NCBI GenBank assembly: GCA_903896925.1
Contig: CAITZM010000033.1
Location: 1 to 64,000 of the forward strand
Direction: 5' to 3'
Origin: an uncultured Lentisphaerota bacterium
GTDB taxonomy: Bacteria > Verrucomicrobiota > Kiritimatiellia > CAIQIC01
Length of the DNA stretch: 64,000 nt
Shown piece by piece: positions 1 to 8,288 of this stretch. The notes under the pieces were generated by a model. That model saw only the letters and a list, made by a program, of their open reading frames with translations, did not search any database and was not told where the DNA came from. Made by a program: the position numbers and the translations under genes. Position 1 is the stretch's first letter, and every line of letters starts with the position of its first letter.

Positions 1-89
1 CTACTGCATCAAGGAGCGATCAACAGGCGCACCTACGCGCCCCGTCAGCGCTCCGGTGCGCCCAAGATGACACCGTCGGCTTGCGAAAT

Positions 90-151
90 TTCAACGCACG
101 GCAGGAAATTTTGATCGCACCGCGACAGCCTTGTTCATGGCAATGTCGGCG
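90..151 (+). repeat. Imperfect direct repeat, copy A
   Basis: A 62-bp segment starting TTCAACGCAC matches 431-492 at 55 of 62 positions by direct reading. Both copies contain TTTGATCGCACC and GCCTTGTTCATGGCAAT. No coding function is apparent. Confidence 0.8.
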
Positions 152-430
152 TGCACTTGAATCTTCCCTTTTTGTGCGTTGAACCTTCCGCTTTGCCTGT
201 TCACATCGTCGAACAGAGGCAGCGCATTCTATTTGCTGAGTGGGGCCGACATGCGCGCAGGCGTCCAAAGCCATCTGCCAGGTCGGAATTCCCCTCTATT
301 CCCAGCCTTATTGCGATCCTCGGTGTTCTCCCCAACCGCGCCTGCGCGCTTTTAGGGCGCTCCGGCGCGGCCAAGGGTATTCCCGCTCCCTCGCTGCCAT
401 GGCGGAAGGTTCAACGCACAAAGCGGAAGA

Positions 431-492
431 TTCAACGCACGCTAGGAAGGTTTGATCGCACCACGGCAGCCTTGTTCATGGCAATATCGGCG
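431..492 (+). repeat. Imperfect direct repeat, copy B
   Basis: Partner of the repeat at 90-151, in the same orientation and with no length difference. A third, much weaker copy starts near 695 (TTCAAAGCACGCTAGG). A second shared phrase, GGTGTTCTCC, precedes the copies at about 322 and 660, so the original repeat unit was probably longer than 62 bp. Confidence 0.8.
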
Positions 493-1478
493 GGCATTTT
501 ATTTCCTTTTTTATGCGGTGAACTTTTTGCTAAGGTTGTTAATCGTTAATAGTAGACGTAGAATTTTTCCTTGCTAGGTGCGGACGACAGGCAAGCGGGC
601 ATTCGGCGAAGCCTTCCAAGTGCGGAATCAACTTTATTCCAGACGGAGCGCGACGGCACGGTGTTCTCCGCAACCGTGTCCGCAATGGGGCCAGTTCAAA
701 GCACGCTAGGTAAATTTGCTGGCACCATGAAAGTCGTATCGCGCCCGTGTCCCCAGCCGGGAGAGCGCCTGCGAGGTGCTTCCCGCGCTGGACAATAAGG
801 GGTTCGGGCCACGTTGCGAGGCTTTGTCGCAAGCCCATGCGGGATGGCCTTATCGCAGTCAGGAAGGCTTGGAATAGCTCGACAAAGGGCTGGTGGTTGT
901 GATGTTCAGCCGGTTCTTCAGGTTGAGCCACCTCGCGTGCCGTAGATCCGCCTCGTTCTGGTCAAGGCCGAGGTGGTGACTAACTTCAGCGAGCAGCATG
1001 CGCGGACCTGCGTGCGGAACCTAGGCCCATCGCACCGGACGTAGTACTCGCGGATATTTTCAGAAAAGAGGATGAACTGTGGCTTGCGCCGGGAGAGGAG
1101 GGCATCCTTGGCGCTCACCGAGGGCGTAGCCGTGTAAACCCGATTGTCGGATCGGCGTCGATACCGTTGGCGACCATGGCGGAACGGGGCTTCTACCCAA
1201 AGGCGATAAGCAGTTTCGCTGGATGGTCGCAGCCCTCACGGGTACGGTAGCGCGGGTCAGGCGGGACCACAGGCGGGGGCAGAACATCGATCTTGTGTTG
1301 TTTTTTCTGATCTTCGTGAGCACTCAAGTGTATTCAAGGTCAATAGAAGTGCTGGGACATGAACGCGGTAGACAGGGATGAACGTAGCTGGAAACGTTAC
1401 CATCCAGCGTTACCAGTCACGGGGATATCGAGCAGGTAGAATTCAGCATTCATCTTGCTGTTAATCACTCAGGTGAAT

Positions 1479-1570
1479 TGGCGGAGAGGGAGGGATTCGA
1501 ACCCTCGTGCCCCCTTACGGGGACAACACGCTTTCCAGGCGTGCCCATTCAGCCACTCTGGCACCTCTCC
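1479..1570 (-). tRNA. tRNA-Ser (anticodon GGA)
   Basis: Read on the minus strand, the sequence folds as a class II tRNA. It has acceptor stem GGAGAGG paired with CCTCTCC, discriminator G, an encoded CCA, an anticodon loop reading CTGGAAA (anticodon GGA), a variable arm CCCCGTAAGGGGG, and a T arm containing GGTTCGAATCC. Length is 92 nt including CCA. The long variable arm and the anticodon identify serine. The 3' end faces the gene-poor tract at 1-1478. Confidence 0.95.
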
Positions 1571-1757
1571 GCGGGAGCGTTGCAGTCGCGCTGAAACTAC
1601 TGGTTCGCCTCGACACCTGCAAGCGCGAATCTAGCGCCGTGTCCGCCGCGCCTGCCGCCGGGTTGCGTTTCCGGTGTCCCGACGGCCTGTCCTCCCCGCC
1701 CGCCGCCGGTGTCCGGCCACCCATGGCGACCACGTCGGGGGCGGCTGGAGCCTGACG

Positions 1758-1786
1758 TTGTCAAGCGGCGGGGCAGACGGTATACT
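1758..1786 (+). promoter_or_regulatory. Sigma-70-type promoter for the pseudopilin gene
   Basis: TTGTCA (1758-1763) and TATACT (1781-1786) are separated by exactly 17 bp, a near-consensus sigma-70 arrangement. The -10 box ends 23 bp before the ATG at 1810, giving a short leader. It probably drives the pseudopilin gene and perhaps parB downstream. Confidence 0.65.
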
Positions 1787-1809
1787 GGCCGCCGTTTGAG
1801 GAACGTATT

Positions 1810-2475
1810 ATGAAAACAACGTGCGAGCGGCGGCGGGGTTTCACGCTGATCGAGCTGCTGGTGGTGCTCGTGATCATCGGCATCCTGATGGCGGTCCTGC
1901 TGCCGGCGGTGCTCAACGCGCTCGATACCGGCAAGATCACCCACTGCCAGAACAATCTCTCGCAGATCGGCAAGACCATCCCCCAATACGCGGCCGATAA
2001 CAAGGATTCGCTGCCCTATTTGAACAGCGGCACCAACCGCTGGGCGCACGCCCTGCTGCCGTACCTCGGCCGGTCGACCAACGTGTTCTGGTGCGTGGCC
2101 GATCCCTTCCCGCTCGCCACGGGAGACCGCATCAGCTATGGCGCCAATGGGGACCAGGGCGACTGTCCGTTCCGGCGCTCGACGGACGCCAACCGGCCCG
2201 CCAAGCTGCGCGACTTCGAGGGCGGCAACCAGATGGGCGACCTGATCCTGGTCGCCGACCTTACCAGAGGCTCGGCCTCCGGCCTGCCCAGTTTCGGCAA
2301 ACAATCGGCGCCCGTTGTCCGGTGGGGCAGTTACCCCAACCTGCACAAGAAGGGTTTGAGCGGCAACTATCTGATGGCTTCCTATGCGGTGCGCAGCTTC
2401 ATCACGGCGGATGCCAACTTGAAGGTAAAATATACCGAACCGAACAATATGTGGGGCTTTTTCGCACCGCCCTAA
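1810..2475 (+). CDS. Type II secretion/type IV pilus-like pseudopilin
   Basis: This is a 221-residue protein whose N-terminus has the prepilin signature: a short basic leader (CERRRG), then FTLIELLVVLVIIG. Cleavage is expected after Gly and Glu5 of the mature protein is present. A single hydrophobic helix is followed by a globular region with WAHALLPYLG and FWCVADPF, a composition typical of the large DUF1559/GspG-like pseudopilin families of planctomycetes and verrucomicrobia. The mature protein should be inserted in the inner membrane and assembled into, or secreted through, a pseudopilus system. No other secretion genes are adjacent. The start at 1810 is supported by the promoter just upstream and by the leader length. 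The specific role is unknown. Confidence 0.85.
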   Translation: MKTTCERRRGFTLIELLVVLVIIGILMAVLLPAVLNALDTGKITHCQNNLSQIGKTIPQYAADNKDSLPYLNSGTNRWAHALLPYLGRSTNVFWCVADPFPLATGDRISYGANGDQGDCPFRRSTDANRPAKLRDFEGGNQMGDLILVADLTRGSASGLPSFGKQSAPVVRWGSYPNLHKKGLSGNYLMASYAVRSFITADANLKVKYTEPNNMWGFFAPP

Positions 2476-2495
2476 GCAGGAACGAGAACACCAGT

Positions 2496-3467
2496 ATGGC
2501 AGCCAAACACAGCGGACTCGGACGGGGACTCGGCGCGTTGATCCAGGACGCGGCGCAGAAGATGGTCGCGCCGCCGGCGCCGCCGCCCGCGGCGGCAGCG
2601 GTCCCGGCGGCAGCGCCGGCGGTGGCGCCGGCCGCCAAGCCGGAACCGCCCGGCGAACGCATCCTGCACGTCTCGCCGGACATGATCCATCCCAGCCGCT
2701 GGCAGCCGCGCAAGCACTTCACGGCCGAGGCGATCGAGGAACTCGCGCAGTCCATCCGCGAAAAGGGCGTCCTGCAGCCGCTGACCGTCCGCCGCTCGGG
2801 CGACACGTTTGAGCTGATCGCGGGCGAGCGCCGCTGGCGCGCGTCCCAGGCGGTCGGCCTCAAGGCCATCCCGGTGCGCGTCGTCACCGCCGGGGACCAG
2901 CAGGCCCTCGAGATGGCGCTGATCGAAAACCTCCAGCGCGAGGACCTGAACATCATCGAGGAGGCCGAAGGCTACCGCCAGCTCGCGGAAACTTTTTCCC
3001 TCACGCAGGAGCAGATCGCCCAGCGCGTCGGCAAGGCGCGCGCGTCGGTGACCAACGCGCTGCGGATGCTGGAACTGCCGGATGGCGTGCGTCGCATGGT
3101 GTCCGAAGGCCGCGTCGCGCCGGGTCACGCGAAGGTGCTGCTCGGCCTGGAGATCGCGCACGAGCAGGAGCTGCTCGCCGGCCGCGTCGCCCAGGAAGGC
3201 CTGTCGGTCCGCGCGCTCGAGCGCATCGTCGGCCGCCTGAAGAAGGCGCCGCGCAAGCCGCGCGCCCAGAAGAGCGATCTGCCCGCCGACTACCTGCGCG
3301 ACCTGACCGACCGGCTGCACCGCCACTTCGGCACGGCGGTCCGCCTGGCGCCCGTGCGCACGCTGGCCAACGGCAAGAAGGCCCATGGCACGCTCGAGGT
3401 GGACTTCTACGACAACGACGACCTCGACCGCATCCTGACCATGCTCGGCCTTTCCGAAAGCCCGTAG
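2496..3467 (+). CDS. parB: Chromosome-partitioning protein ParB
   Basis: A 323-residue ParB/Spo0J family protein that would bind parS sites near the origin, load as a CTP-dependent DNA clamp and act with ParA in segregation. The N-terminus has the hallmark GLGRGLGAL (residues 7-15), where ParA usually contacts ParB. An Ala/Pro-rich linker follows (about 22-52). The N-terminal CTPase domain contains GERRWRAS (110-117) and ENLQRED (144-150), a helix-turn-helix lies near 170-191, and a C-terminal dimerisation region completes the protein. The ORF track starts earlier, but the ATG at 2496 gives the canonical N-terminus. No parA lies in the 2.5 kb upstream, where the pair would usually be. No parS-like TGTTTCACGTGAAACA was seen. 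Confidence 0.93.
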   Translation: MAAKHSGLGRGLGALIQDAAQKMVAPPAPPPAAAAVPAAAPAVAPAAKPEPPGERILHVSPDMIHPSRWQPRKHFTAEAIEELAQSIREKGVLQPLTVRRSGDTFELIAGERRWRASQAVGLKAIPVRVVTAGDQQALEMALIENLQREDLNIIEEAEGYRQLAETFSLTQEQIAQRVGKARASVTNALRMLELPDGVRRMVSEGRVAPGHAKVLLGLEIAHEQELLAGRVAQEGLSVRALERIVGRLKKAPRKPRAQKSDLPADYLRDLTDRLHRHFGTAVRLAPVRTLANGKKAHGTLEVDFYDNDDLDRILTMLGLSESP

Positions 3468-3469
3468 TC

Positions 3470-4600
3470 ATGACGCCCGTCGCATCCGCTGACCGCGCCC
3501 GGCAGGCGCGCGAGTACGAGAGCCTGCGCAACCGCCTGTTCGTGGTGCGCCTGCTGCTGACGGCGCTGACGCTCGCGCTGTTTCACTTTTCCGGCGGCTC
3601 GGCGCAGCTCGCCGCGGGCCTGCGTGCGCACTGCGGCGCGTGGTGGCCGGTGAGCAACGGCCTCTACGTACTGACCGCGGTCTTCGGCTTCGCGGCCTTT
3701 TCCTTCCCGCTGTCGTTCTACGAGGAATACGCCCTCGAGTCCCGCTACGGCCTGAACCGGCAGACGTTCGGCGGCTGGCTGTGGGACTACGTCAAGGGGC
3801 TGCTCCTCGAGCTCGCGCTCGCGCTCGTCTTCTTCGAGGTGCTCTACGCGCTGCTGCGCTGGGCGCCCGACGGCTGGTGGCTGCTGGCGACGGTCTTCTA
3901 CGTCGTGTTCAGCGTCGGCCTGAGCGCGATCGCGCCGGTGCTGATCATGCCGCTCTTCCACAAGTTCGAGCCGCTCGACAACCCCGAGCTGGTCGCGCGC
4001 GTCACCGAGTTCGCGCAGCGCGCCGGCCTCCAGGTCACCGGGGTCTTCCGCTGGGGCCTCGCCGAGAAGACCGCGACCGCCAACGCCGCGCTCGCCGGCC
4101 TCGGCCGCACGCGCCGCATCATCCTCGGCGACACGCTCCTGACCGGCTACTCCACCGAGGAGATCCTCGCCGTGCTCGCGCACGAGCTGGGCCACCAGCG
4201 GCACCACGATCTCACGCGCCTGCTCGTCGTCGGCACCGCGCTGGCCGGCCTCGGCTTCTGGCTGTTGCATCTCGTCCTCGAGAAGCTGTCGGCGGCCGCG
4301 GGGTTCGCCGGCGCCGCCGACATCGCCGGTTTTCCGATCCTGGTGTTCTGCCTGTTCCTCTTCTCGCTGGTGACGATGCCGCTGGTGAACTGGTACTCGC
4401 GGCGCCGCGAATATGCCGCCGACGCCTATGCCGTCGCCACGCTCGGCGCCGCCGCGCCGCTGGTCACCGCGCTGGACAAGCTCGCGCTGCAGAACCTCGA
4501 CGACCGCGAGCCTGCCGCGTGGATCGAATTCCTCCTGCACAGCCACCCTTCGATCGCCCGCCGCGTCGCCGCCGCCCGCGCCGCGGAACCGCACGGTTGA
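3470..4600 (+). CDS. M48 family (Ste24-type) membrane zinc metallopeptidase
   Basis: A 376-residue polytopic membrane protease. Several hydrophobic segments (about 25-40, 62-82, 108-130, 138-162, 250-300) surround a catalytic HELGH (238-242), with the probable third zinc ligand in RREYAADAYAV near residue 320. The SFYEEYALESRYGLNRQT stretch before the zinc site is typical of the CAAX-protease/Ste24 branch, as is the conserved FNKFEPL-like segment, here FHKFEPLD. Such enzymes cleave membrane or lipidated proteins at the inner membrane. The ATG lies 2 nt after the parB stop, so the two are probably cotranscribed. The specific substrate in this organism is unknown. Confidence 0.88.
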   Translation: MTPVASADRARQAREYESLRNRLFVVRLLLTALTLALFHFSGGSAQLAAGLRAHCGAWWPVSNGLYVLTAVFGFAAFSFPLSFYEEYALESRYGLNRQTFGGWLWDYVKGLLLELALALVFFEVLYALLRWAPDGWWLLATVFYVVFSVGLSAIAPVLIMPLFHKFEPLDNPELVARVTEFAQRAGLQVTGVFRWGLAEKTATANAALAGLGRTRRIILGDTLLTGYSTEEILAVLAHELGHQRHHDLTRLLVVGTALAGLGFWLLHLVLEKLSAAAGFAGAADIAGFPILVFCLFLFSLVTMPLVNWYSRRREYAADAYAVATLGAAAPLVTALDKLALQNLDDREPAAWIEFLLHSHPSIARRVAAARAAEPHG

Positions 4601-4667
4601 CTGCTCGCGGATTGCACCGCCGGGCACGGTGCGGCACAATGCGGCGCGGTTGCATGAAAGGGAAAAC

Positions 4668-5363
4668 ATGAACATCAAAAACATCCTGCCAGGGCTCACG
4701 CTCGCGTTGGCCGTACACCTGTTCTCCGGCTGCACCTCCACCATGATGTCCAAGTCACCGGCGACCCTAAAGCTTGGGGGCGGTGGCGGGGCGGCGGAAG
4801 CCGATCAGCAGGAGGTCCGCGCCGACCGGATGCTGGTCTGGAAGGCGTGGCTGGACCTCGAGGTCTGGAACGTCAGCAACGCGGTCGCCCGGGCGGTGGC
4901 CCTGGCGCAGCAACAGGGCGGCTTCGTGGAACAAAGATCAGGGAGCGAGGAGGCCGAGGCCAGCCTGCGCCTGCGCGTGCCGGCGGCGCAGCTCAAGGCG
5001 GCTGTCGGCGGGCTGGAGGAACTGGGCACGGTGACGCGCCGCAACCTGTCGTCGGAGGATGTGACCGAGCAATACGTGGACGTCGCGGCGCGCCTGAAGA
5101 ACAAGCTTGTCCTGCGCGACCGGCTCCAGCAGCTGCTCGACAAGGCGACCGGCGTCAAGGACGTGCTCGCCATCGAGACGGAACTCAACCGCGTGCAGGC
5201 CGATATCGATGCGATGACCGCGCGGCTCAAGGTGCTCAAGGGGCAGGCGGACCTGGCGACGATCGAAGTGAATTTCACACGCCGTGCGATCCTCGGCCCG
5301 CTGGGTTACGTGTGCCACGGCCTGTGGTGGTGCGTCGAGAAACTGTTCGTCATCCGGGATTGA
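4668..5363 (+). CDS. DUF4349-type lipoprotein
   Basis: A 231-residue predicted lipoprotein. The start at 4668 is preferred over the longer track ORF because it gives a clean signal peptide (MNIKNILPGLTLALAVHLFSGC) with lipobox LFSGC and has AAAGGGA just upstream. After a Gly-rich linker, the body matches the DUF4349 pattern: a beta region (LDLEVWNVSNAVARAVALAQQQGGFVE), RLRVPAAQL, the conserved SSEDVTEQYVD, a coiled coil (about 140-195, ARLKNKLVLRDRLQQLL through TARLKVLKGQ) and a final hydrophobic stretch (LGPLGYVCHGLWWCVEKLF). Function is unknown. It is probably attached to the membrane and faces the periplasm. Confidence 0.8.
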   Translation: MNIKNILPGLTLALAVHLFSGCTSTMMSKSPATLKLGGGGGAAEADQQEVRADRMLVWKAWLDLEVWNVSNAVARAVALAQQQGGFVEQRSGSEEAEASLRLRVPAAQLKAAVGGLEELGTVTRRNLSSEDVTEQYVDVAARLKNKLVLRDRLQQLLDKATGVKDVLAIETELNRVQADIDAMTARLKVLKGQADLATIEVNFTRRAILGPLGYVCHGLWWCVEKLFVIRD

Positions 5364-5482
5364 ACCCGCTCCCGTTGTTTTACAAATAAAAATTTAAGAT
5401 TTGCTTGAAGTTACCCGACGGATGCGGCAAACAAATCCGTGCGGTGCGTGTGCCCATTTAATTTGAAAGGAAGTTTTCCATC

Positions 5483-5704
5483 ATGGCTACCGGAACAGTG
5501 AAGTGGTTCAACGAGAAAAAGGGTTACGGATTCATCATTCCCGACGGCATGGACCTCGACGTGTTTGTTCATTACAGCGTCATCCAGATCGAAGGCTTCA
5601 AGACCCTCGCCGAGGGCGAGAAGGTGCAATTTGAGATGACGCAGGACGTCAAGGGTGCCCGCGCGACCGCGGTCCAGCGGCTCGGCGGCGGCACCCCGGC
5701 CTGA
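5483..5704 (+). CDS. Cold-shock domain protein (CspA family)
   Basis: A 73-residue single cold-shock domain. RNP1 (KGYGFI) and RNP2 (VFVHYS) are both intact after the usual GTVKWFNEKKG start. It binds single-stranded RNA or DNA and acts as an RNA chaperone or antiterminator. The start is set by a strong AAAGGAAG ribosome-binding site. The 119-bp upstream region is unusually AT-rich for this window and may form the long structured leader that cold-shock mRNAs often have. I could not define a promoter there. Confidence 0.95.
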   Translation: MATGTVKWFNEKKGYGFIIPDGMDLDVFVHYSVIQIEGFKTLAEGEKVQFEMTQDVKGARATAVQRLGGGTPA

Positions 5705-5757
5705 ACGCGCGTTGTTCGCGTGTTCGCGGCTGGTCGGGAGGGGCCGGAGACATCATT

Positions 5758-6291
5758 GTGCAGGATCGCAATATCGCCTTGCTGGGCTTCATGGGCACGG
5801 GCAAGAGCACCGTCGCCAGCCTGTTGGCGCGGCGGCTCGGGCGGCGCGTCGTCGAGATGGACGCCGTCATCGAGCAGCGCGCCGGTAAACCGATTTCCGC
5901 CATCTTCGCCGAGGACGGCGAGCCGCATTTCCGCCAGCTGGAACGCGCGCTCGTCCGGGAGCTCGCCGCGCAACGCGGCCTCGTCATCTCCTGCGGCGGC
6001 GGCGTGGTGCTCAACCCCGACAACGTCCGCGACCTCGGCGCAACCGGGCTGGTCGTCTGCCTGACGGCGAGCCCGCAGGTCGTGCTCCAGCGTGTTGCCG
6101 CAGCGAGCCACCGTCCGCTGCTCGAGGGCGGCGACAAGGCGCAGAAAATCCTCGACCTGCTCGCCAGCCGCCGCGCGCTGTATGCGGCCGTCCCGCACGG
6201 CATCGACACCTCCGCGCGCACCCCGGAAGAAATCACCGACCTGGTCCTCGCCCTGTTCAGCCAGCCTGCGCCCGCCGCGCAAAGGAACTGA
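5758..6291 (+). CDS. aroK: Shikimate kinase
   Basis: A 177-residue P-loop kinase that phosphorylates shikimate at O3 in the chorismate pathway. The Walker A motif GFMGTGKST is at residues 10-18. Conserved shikimate-binding elements follow: VEMDAVIEQ, an Arg in HFRQLE, the CGGGVV loop, and the lid Arg in ASHRPLL. The start is GTG, preceded by GGAGACAT. Length is normal for AroK. The gene sits between the cold-shock gene and the M50 protease, 2 nt before the latter. No other aro genes are in the window. Confidence 0.93.
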   Translation: MQDRNIALLGFMGTGKSTVASLLARRLGRRVVEMDAVIEQRAGKPISAIFAEDGEPHFRQLERALVRELAAQRGLVISCGGGVVLNPDNVRDLGATGLVVCLTASPQVVLQRVAAASHRPLLEGGDKAQKILDLLASRRALYAAVPHGIDTSARTPEEITDLVLALFSQPAPAAQRN

Positions 6292-6293
6292 CG

Positions 6294-7100
6294 ATGCGCG
6301 CGTTCGAGAGCGCCCCGCCGCCGCTGCCGCCGCCCTCGGTTTGGCAGCGCCTCAAGAAGTGGCTGGGCCCCATCGGCTTCGTTCTGCTGCTGCTCTTCAA
6401 GTTCGCCGCGAAGCTGAAGTTCCTGTTCATTCCGTTGCTCAAGTGGCTGCCGGTTGCGTTCAAGACCGGCGGCACGATGTTCCTGAGCATCGGCGTCTAC
6501 GCGATGCAATGGGGCTGGCGGTTCGCCGTCGGCTTCGTGCTGCTGCTGCTCGTCCACGAGTGCGGCCATCTGATCGCGGCGCGCCGGGTCGGGCTCAAGG
6601 TGGGCGCACCGGTGTTCATCCCGTTCATGGGCGCGTTCATCGCGCTCAAGGACATGCCGCCGAACGCGTGGATCGAGGCGCAGGTGGCCATCGGCGGCCC
6701 GCTGGTCGGCGCCGCCGGTGCGCTCGCCTGTGACTTCCTGTATCTGCTGACCGGCAACCAGCTCTTCCGCGCGCTCGCCTATTCCGGCTTCATGCTAAAC
6801 CTGTTCAACCTGATCCCCGTGGGCTTCCTCGACGGCGGCCGCGTGGCCAAGGCGCTCTCGCCGTGGCTCTGGGTGGTCGGCGCGGTGGTGATGGTCGCGC
6901 TGCTCATCGTCCAGTTCAACCTGCTGCTGCTGATCGTGCTCGCGCTCGCCGTGCCGCAGCTCATCGCGCTCTTCCGCCGCCGCACGCCGGAGGAGGCGCG
7001 CTGGTTCGAGGTCACTCCCAGCCAGCGCCAGTTCATGGCGTTGCTCTACTTCGGCCTGATGGCCCTGCTCGCGCTGGGCCTGCACATGACGCAGCTGTGA
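6294..7100 (+). CDS. Site-2-protease-type M50 membrane metalloprotease
   Basis: A 268-residue polytopic protein with the intramembrane protease signatures HECGH (88-92) and NLIPVGFLDGG (172-182), which supply the zinc ligands. Hydrophobic segments flank both motifs, and GGPLVGAAGALACD is the conserved GGP-type transmembrane stretch. It has no PDZ domain, unlike RseP, so it belongs to the compact rhomboid-sized S2P branch. Substrate is unknown. The start codon lies 2 nt after aroK, indicating cotranscription. Its stop is followed within 25 nt by a large hairpin repeat. Confidence 0.88.
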   Translation: MRAFESAPPPLPPPSVWQRLKKWLGPIGFVLLLLFKFAAKLKFLFIPLLKWLPVAFKTGGTMFLSIGVYAMQWGWRFAVGFVLLLLVHECGHLIAARRVGLKVGAPVFIPFMGAFIALKDMPPNAWIEAQVAIGGPLVGAAGALACDFLYLLTGNQLFRALAYSGFMLNLFNLIPVGFLDGGRVAKALSPWLWVVGAVVMVALLIVQFNLLLLIVLALAVPQLIALFRRRTPEEARWFEVTPSQRQFMALLYFGLMALLALGLHMTQL

Positions 7101-7124
7101 TGGTGTCTCGGCTGGAAAAGGTTT

Positions 7125-7207
7125 AACCACAGAGGACGCAGAGGTCCTCCGAGGTCACGGAGGAAAACCTCCGTGAACCTCCTCTTACCTCCGCGACCTC
7201 TGTGGTT
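7125..7207 (+). repeat. Hairpin-forming dispersed repeat (CCACAGAGG family)
   Basis: An 83-nt imperfect inverted repeat. The outer arms are AACCACAGAGG and CCTCTGTGGTT, and an inner hairpin GGTCACGGAGG / CCTCCGTGAACC encloses an AAAA loop. Related sequence recurs at 7288-7333, 49246-49314 and 61577-61707. It may also serve as a transcription end for the M50 protease gene, although it has no T-tract. Confidence 0.75.
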
Positions 7208-7699
7208 CATGCTCGTCCTCGCCAGGGCCGCACGGAAAGCAGCAGAGGCTTCACCGCCAAGACGCCAAGCCCGCCAAGTCCGGAGAAGATTTCACCACCG
7301 AGGACGCAGAGGTTGAGGAGGTCACAGAGGTGGAAGCGTAAAGCAGCCACGGACGGGCACGGATTTTCTCGGAAGGGAAGCCCGGCAGCTGAGGCTTCAC
7401 CGCCAAGAGCGGGCGCTGAAGACCGAAAGCTGGTACTGGTGCAGCCTCGTTGCCGCCCTATTGATCAGGCCGGCAGGGATCGTCATGCTGCTGTCTTCAC
7501 AGTCGCTCTATGGCCTGTTTCTGGTGCTCGGCGGCGTGGTGGACGTCAATCTTGGAAAGCTCTGGTCGCACCTTCGACAGGCGACGCACCAGCTCATCCA
7601 GGAATTGCAGTGGGGAGACAAGAAACAGGACACCACTGCGGCCACCATCCCGCGGCAGGGTGCAGTTCATGCCCCTGCGGCAGTCCGTTGGCCACGTGA
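7208..7699. other. Intergenic tract with repeats and a possible gene remnant
   Basis: Contains a second, partial CCGAGGACGCAGAGG repeat (about 7288-7333) and the associated phrases CACCGCCAAGACGCC and CCACGGACGGGCACGG. A plus-strand frame over 7413-7640 reads like part of a hydrophobic protein (SWYWCSLVAALLIRPAG, then LYGLFLVLGGVVDVNLG) but has no credible start or ribosome-binding site. It may be a decayed gene. I see no intact gene. Confidence 0.4.
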
Positions 7700-7903
7700 C
7701 TACGGGGCGGGACGCGAGGTGCCATCACGTTGTTTCCTGATCAGACTGATTTCCTCGGCAATCTTCCCGAGTTCCAGGCGTGTGCGCTGGTATTCCTCAA
7801 AGCAGCTTAGTCCGAATCTGCGGAGCCGAATGAGCCCGCTTATCAGCAGGACAGGGATCAGTATCCACACGAACAGGTACAACCATACCAAGGGTGAGGC
7901 CAT
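7700..7903 (-). CDS. Small single-pass membrane protein
   Basis: A 67-residue ORF with an excellent ribosome-binding site (AAGGAAG, 5 nt before ATG). Residues about 5-26 are a transmembrane helix (LVWLYLFVWILIPVLLISGLI), followed by basic RLRR and a charged region predicted to be a short coiled coil (EEYQRTRLELGKIAEEISLIRKQ). The topology would leave the coiled coil in the cytoplasm. It starts 2 nt after the upstream HTH gene and probably forms a bicistron with it. I recognise no family. It could be a small partner or anchor for the HTH protein. Confidence 0.6.
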   Translation of the reverse strand: MASPLVWLYLFVWILIPVLLISGLIRLRRFGLSCFEEYQRTRLELGKIAEEISLIRKQRDGTSRPAP

Positions 7904-7905
7904 GG

Positions 7906-8106
7906 CTACTTCCTTTCTTTTTGTTTGCTCGGGTTAACTTTTCTTGATTCCAACCACTGGTCGACGTCCGCCCGATCGAACTTGATGTTCTTTGAACTGA
8001 GCTTGATGTAGGGAGGACAGTCGCCGCTGGCAATATAATTGTAGATAGTCCTCTTGGAGTCGCCCAAGTAAAGGGCCAGATCCTCAATCGACATGAGTTG
8101 CAACAT
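7906..8106 (-). CDS. Excisionase-like helix-turn-helix DNA-binding protein
   Basis: A 66-residue protein from the ATG at 8106, which has GAAAGAGG directly upstream. The longer track ORF lacks such a site. The sequence MSIEDLALYLGDSKRTIYNYIASG, then IKFDRADVDQWLESRK, is the winged HTH_17/AlpA-excisionase pattern: a recognition helix around SKRTIYNYI and a wing ending in the DVDQWL helix. Such proteins are small DNA-bending regulators or excision factors. No integrase is nearby. A well-formed promoter (8141-8169) lies upstream, and the next gene encodes a small membrane protein. Confidence 0.75.
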   Translation of the reverse strand: MLQLMSIEDLALYLGDSKRTIYNYIASGDCPPYIKLSSKNIKFDRADVDQWLESRKVNPSKQKERK

Positions 8107-8140
8107 GCACCTCTTTCTCTTAAATGTATCAACAAGGCGC

Positions 8141-8169
8141 AATATGTCACCATATGCAGTCATTGTCAA
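8141..8169 (-). promoter_or_regulatory. Sigma-70-type promoter for the HTH/membrane pair
   Basis: On the minus strand, TTGACA (8164-8169) and CATATT (8141-8146) are separated by exactly 17 bp. Transcription would start near 8134, about 28 nt before the HTH start codon. The surrounding region is noticeably AT-richer than the neighbouring enzyme genes. Confidence 0.6.
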
Positions 8170-8288
8170 CATGGAAAGACAAAAATCATGATCCTGCAAG
8201 AACATCCGCGGTACGACTTCGCCGGTTTCGATCCTCAGTGTGTGCTCCGTGAAGTCGGTGGACAGATCGGCTGCTGCCGCGGTTGGGC

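Larger units (their letters stand above)
1..1478. other. Gene-poor tract with degenerate repeats
   Basis: I see no convincing gene here. The ORF-track entries are short, overlap on both strands and lack recognisable motifs. The first 730 bases hold imperfect direct repeats (listed separately). A 66-codon minus-strand ORF at 918-1118 is unrecognised and could be scrap of a mobile element, but no family motif is visible. The tract abuts the 3' end of a tRNA-Ser gene, a common place for elements to insert and decay. Confidence 0.5.

Noticed and set aside
918-1323. Short minus-strand ORFs possibly from a transposase
   Set aside because: No DDE, HTH or other transposase motif could be made out, and the frames overlap each other.
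2496-3467. Replication origin near parB
   Set aside because: No dnaA, no DnaA-box cluster and no parS-like sequence were seen.
7125-7333. Possible CRISPR array because of repeated short phrases
   Set aside because: Units differ in length and spacing, are partly inverted, and no cas genes are present.
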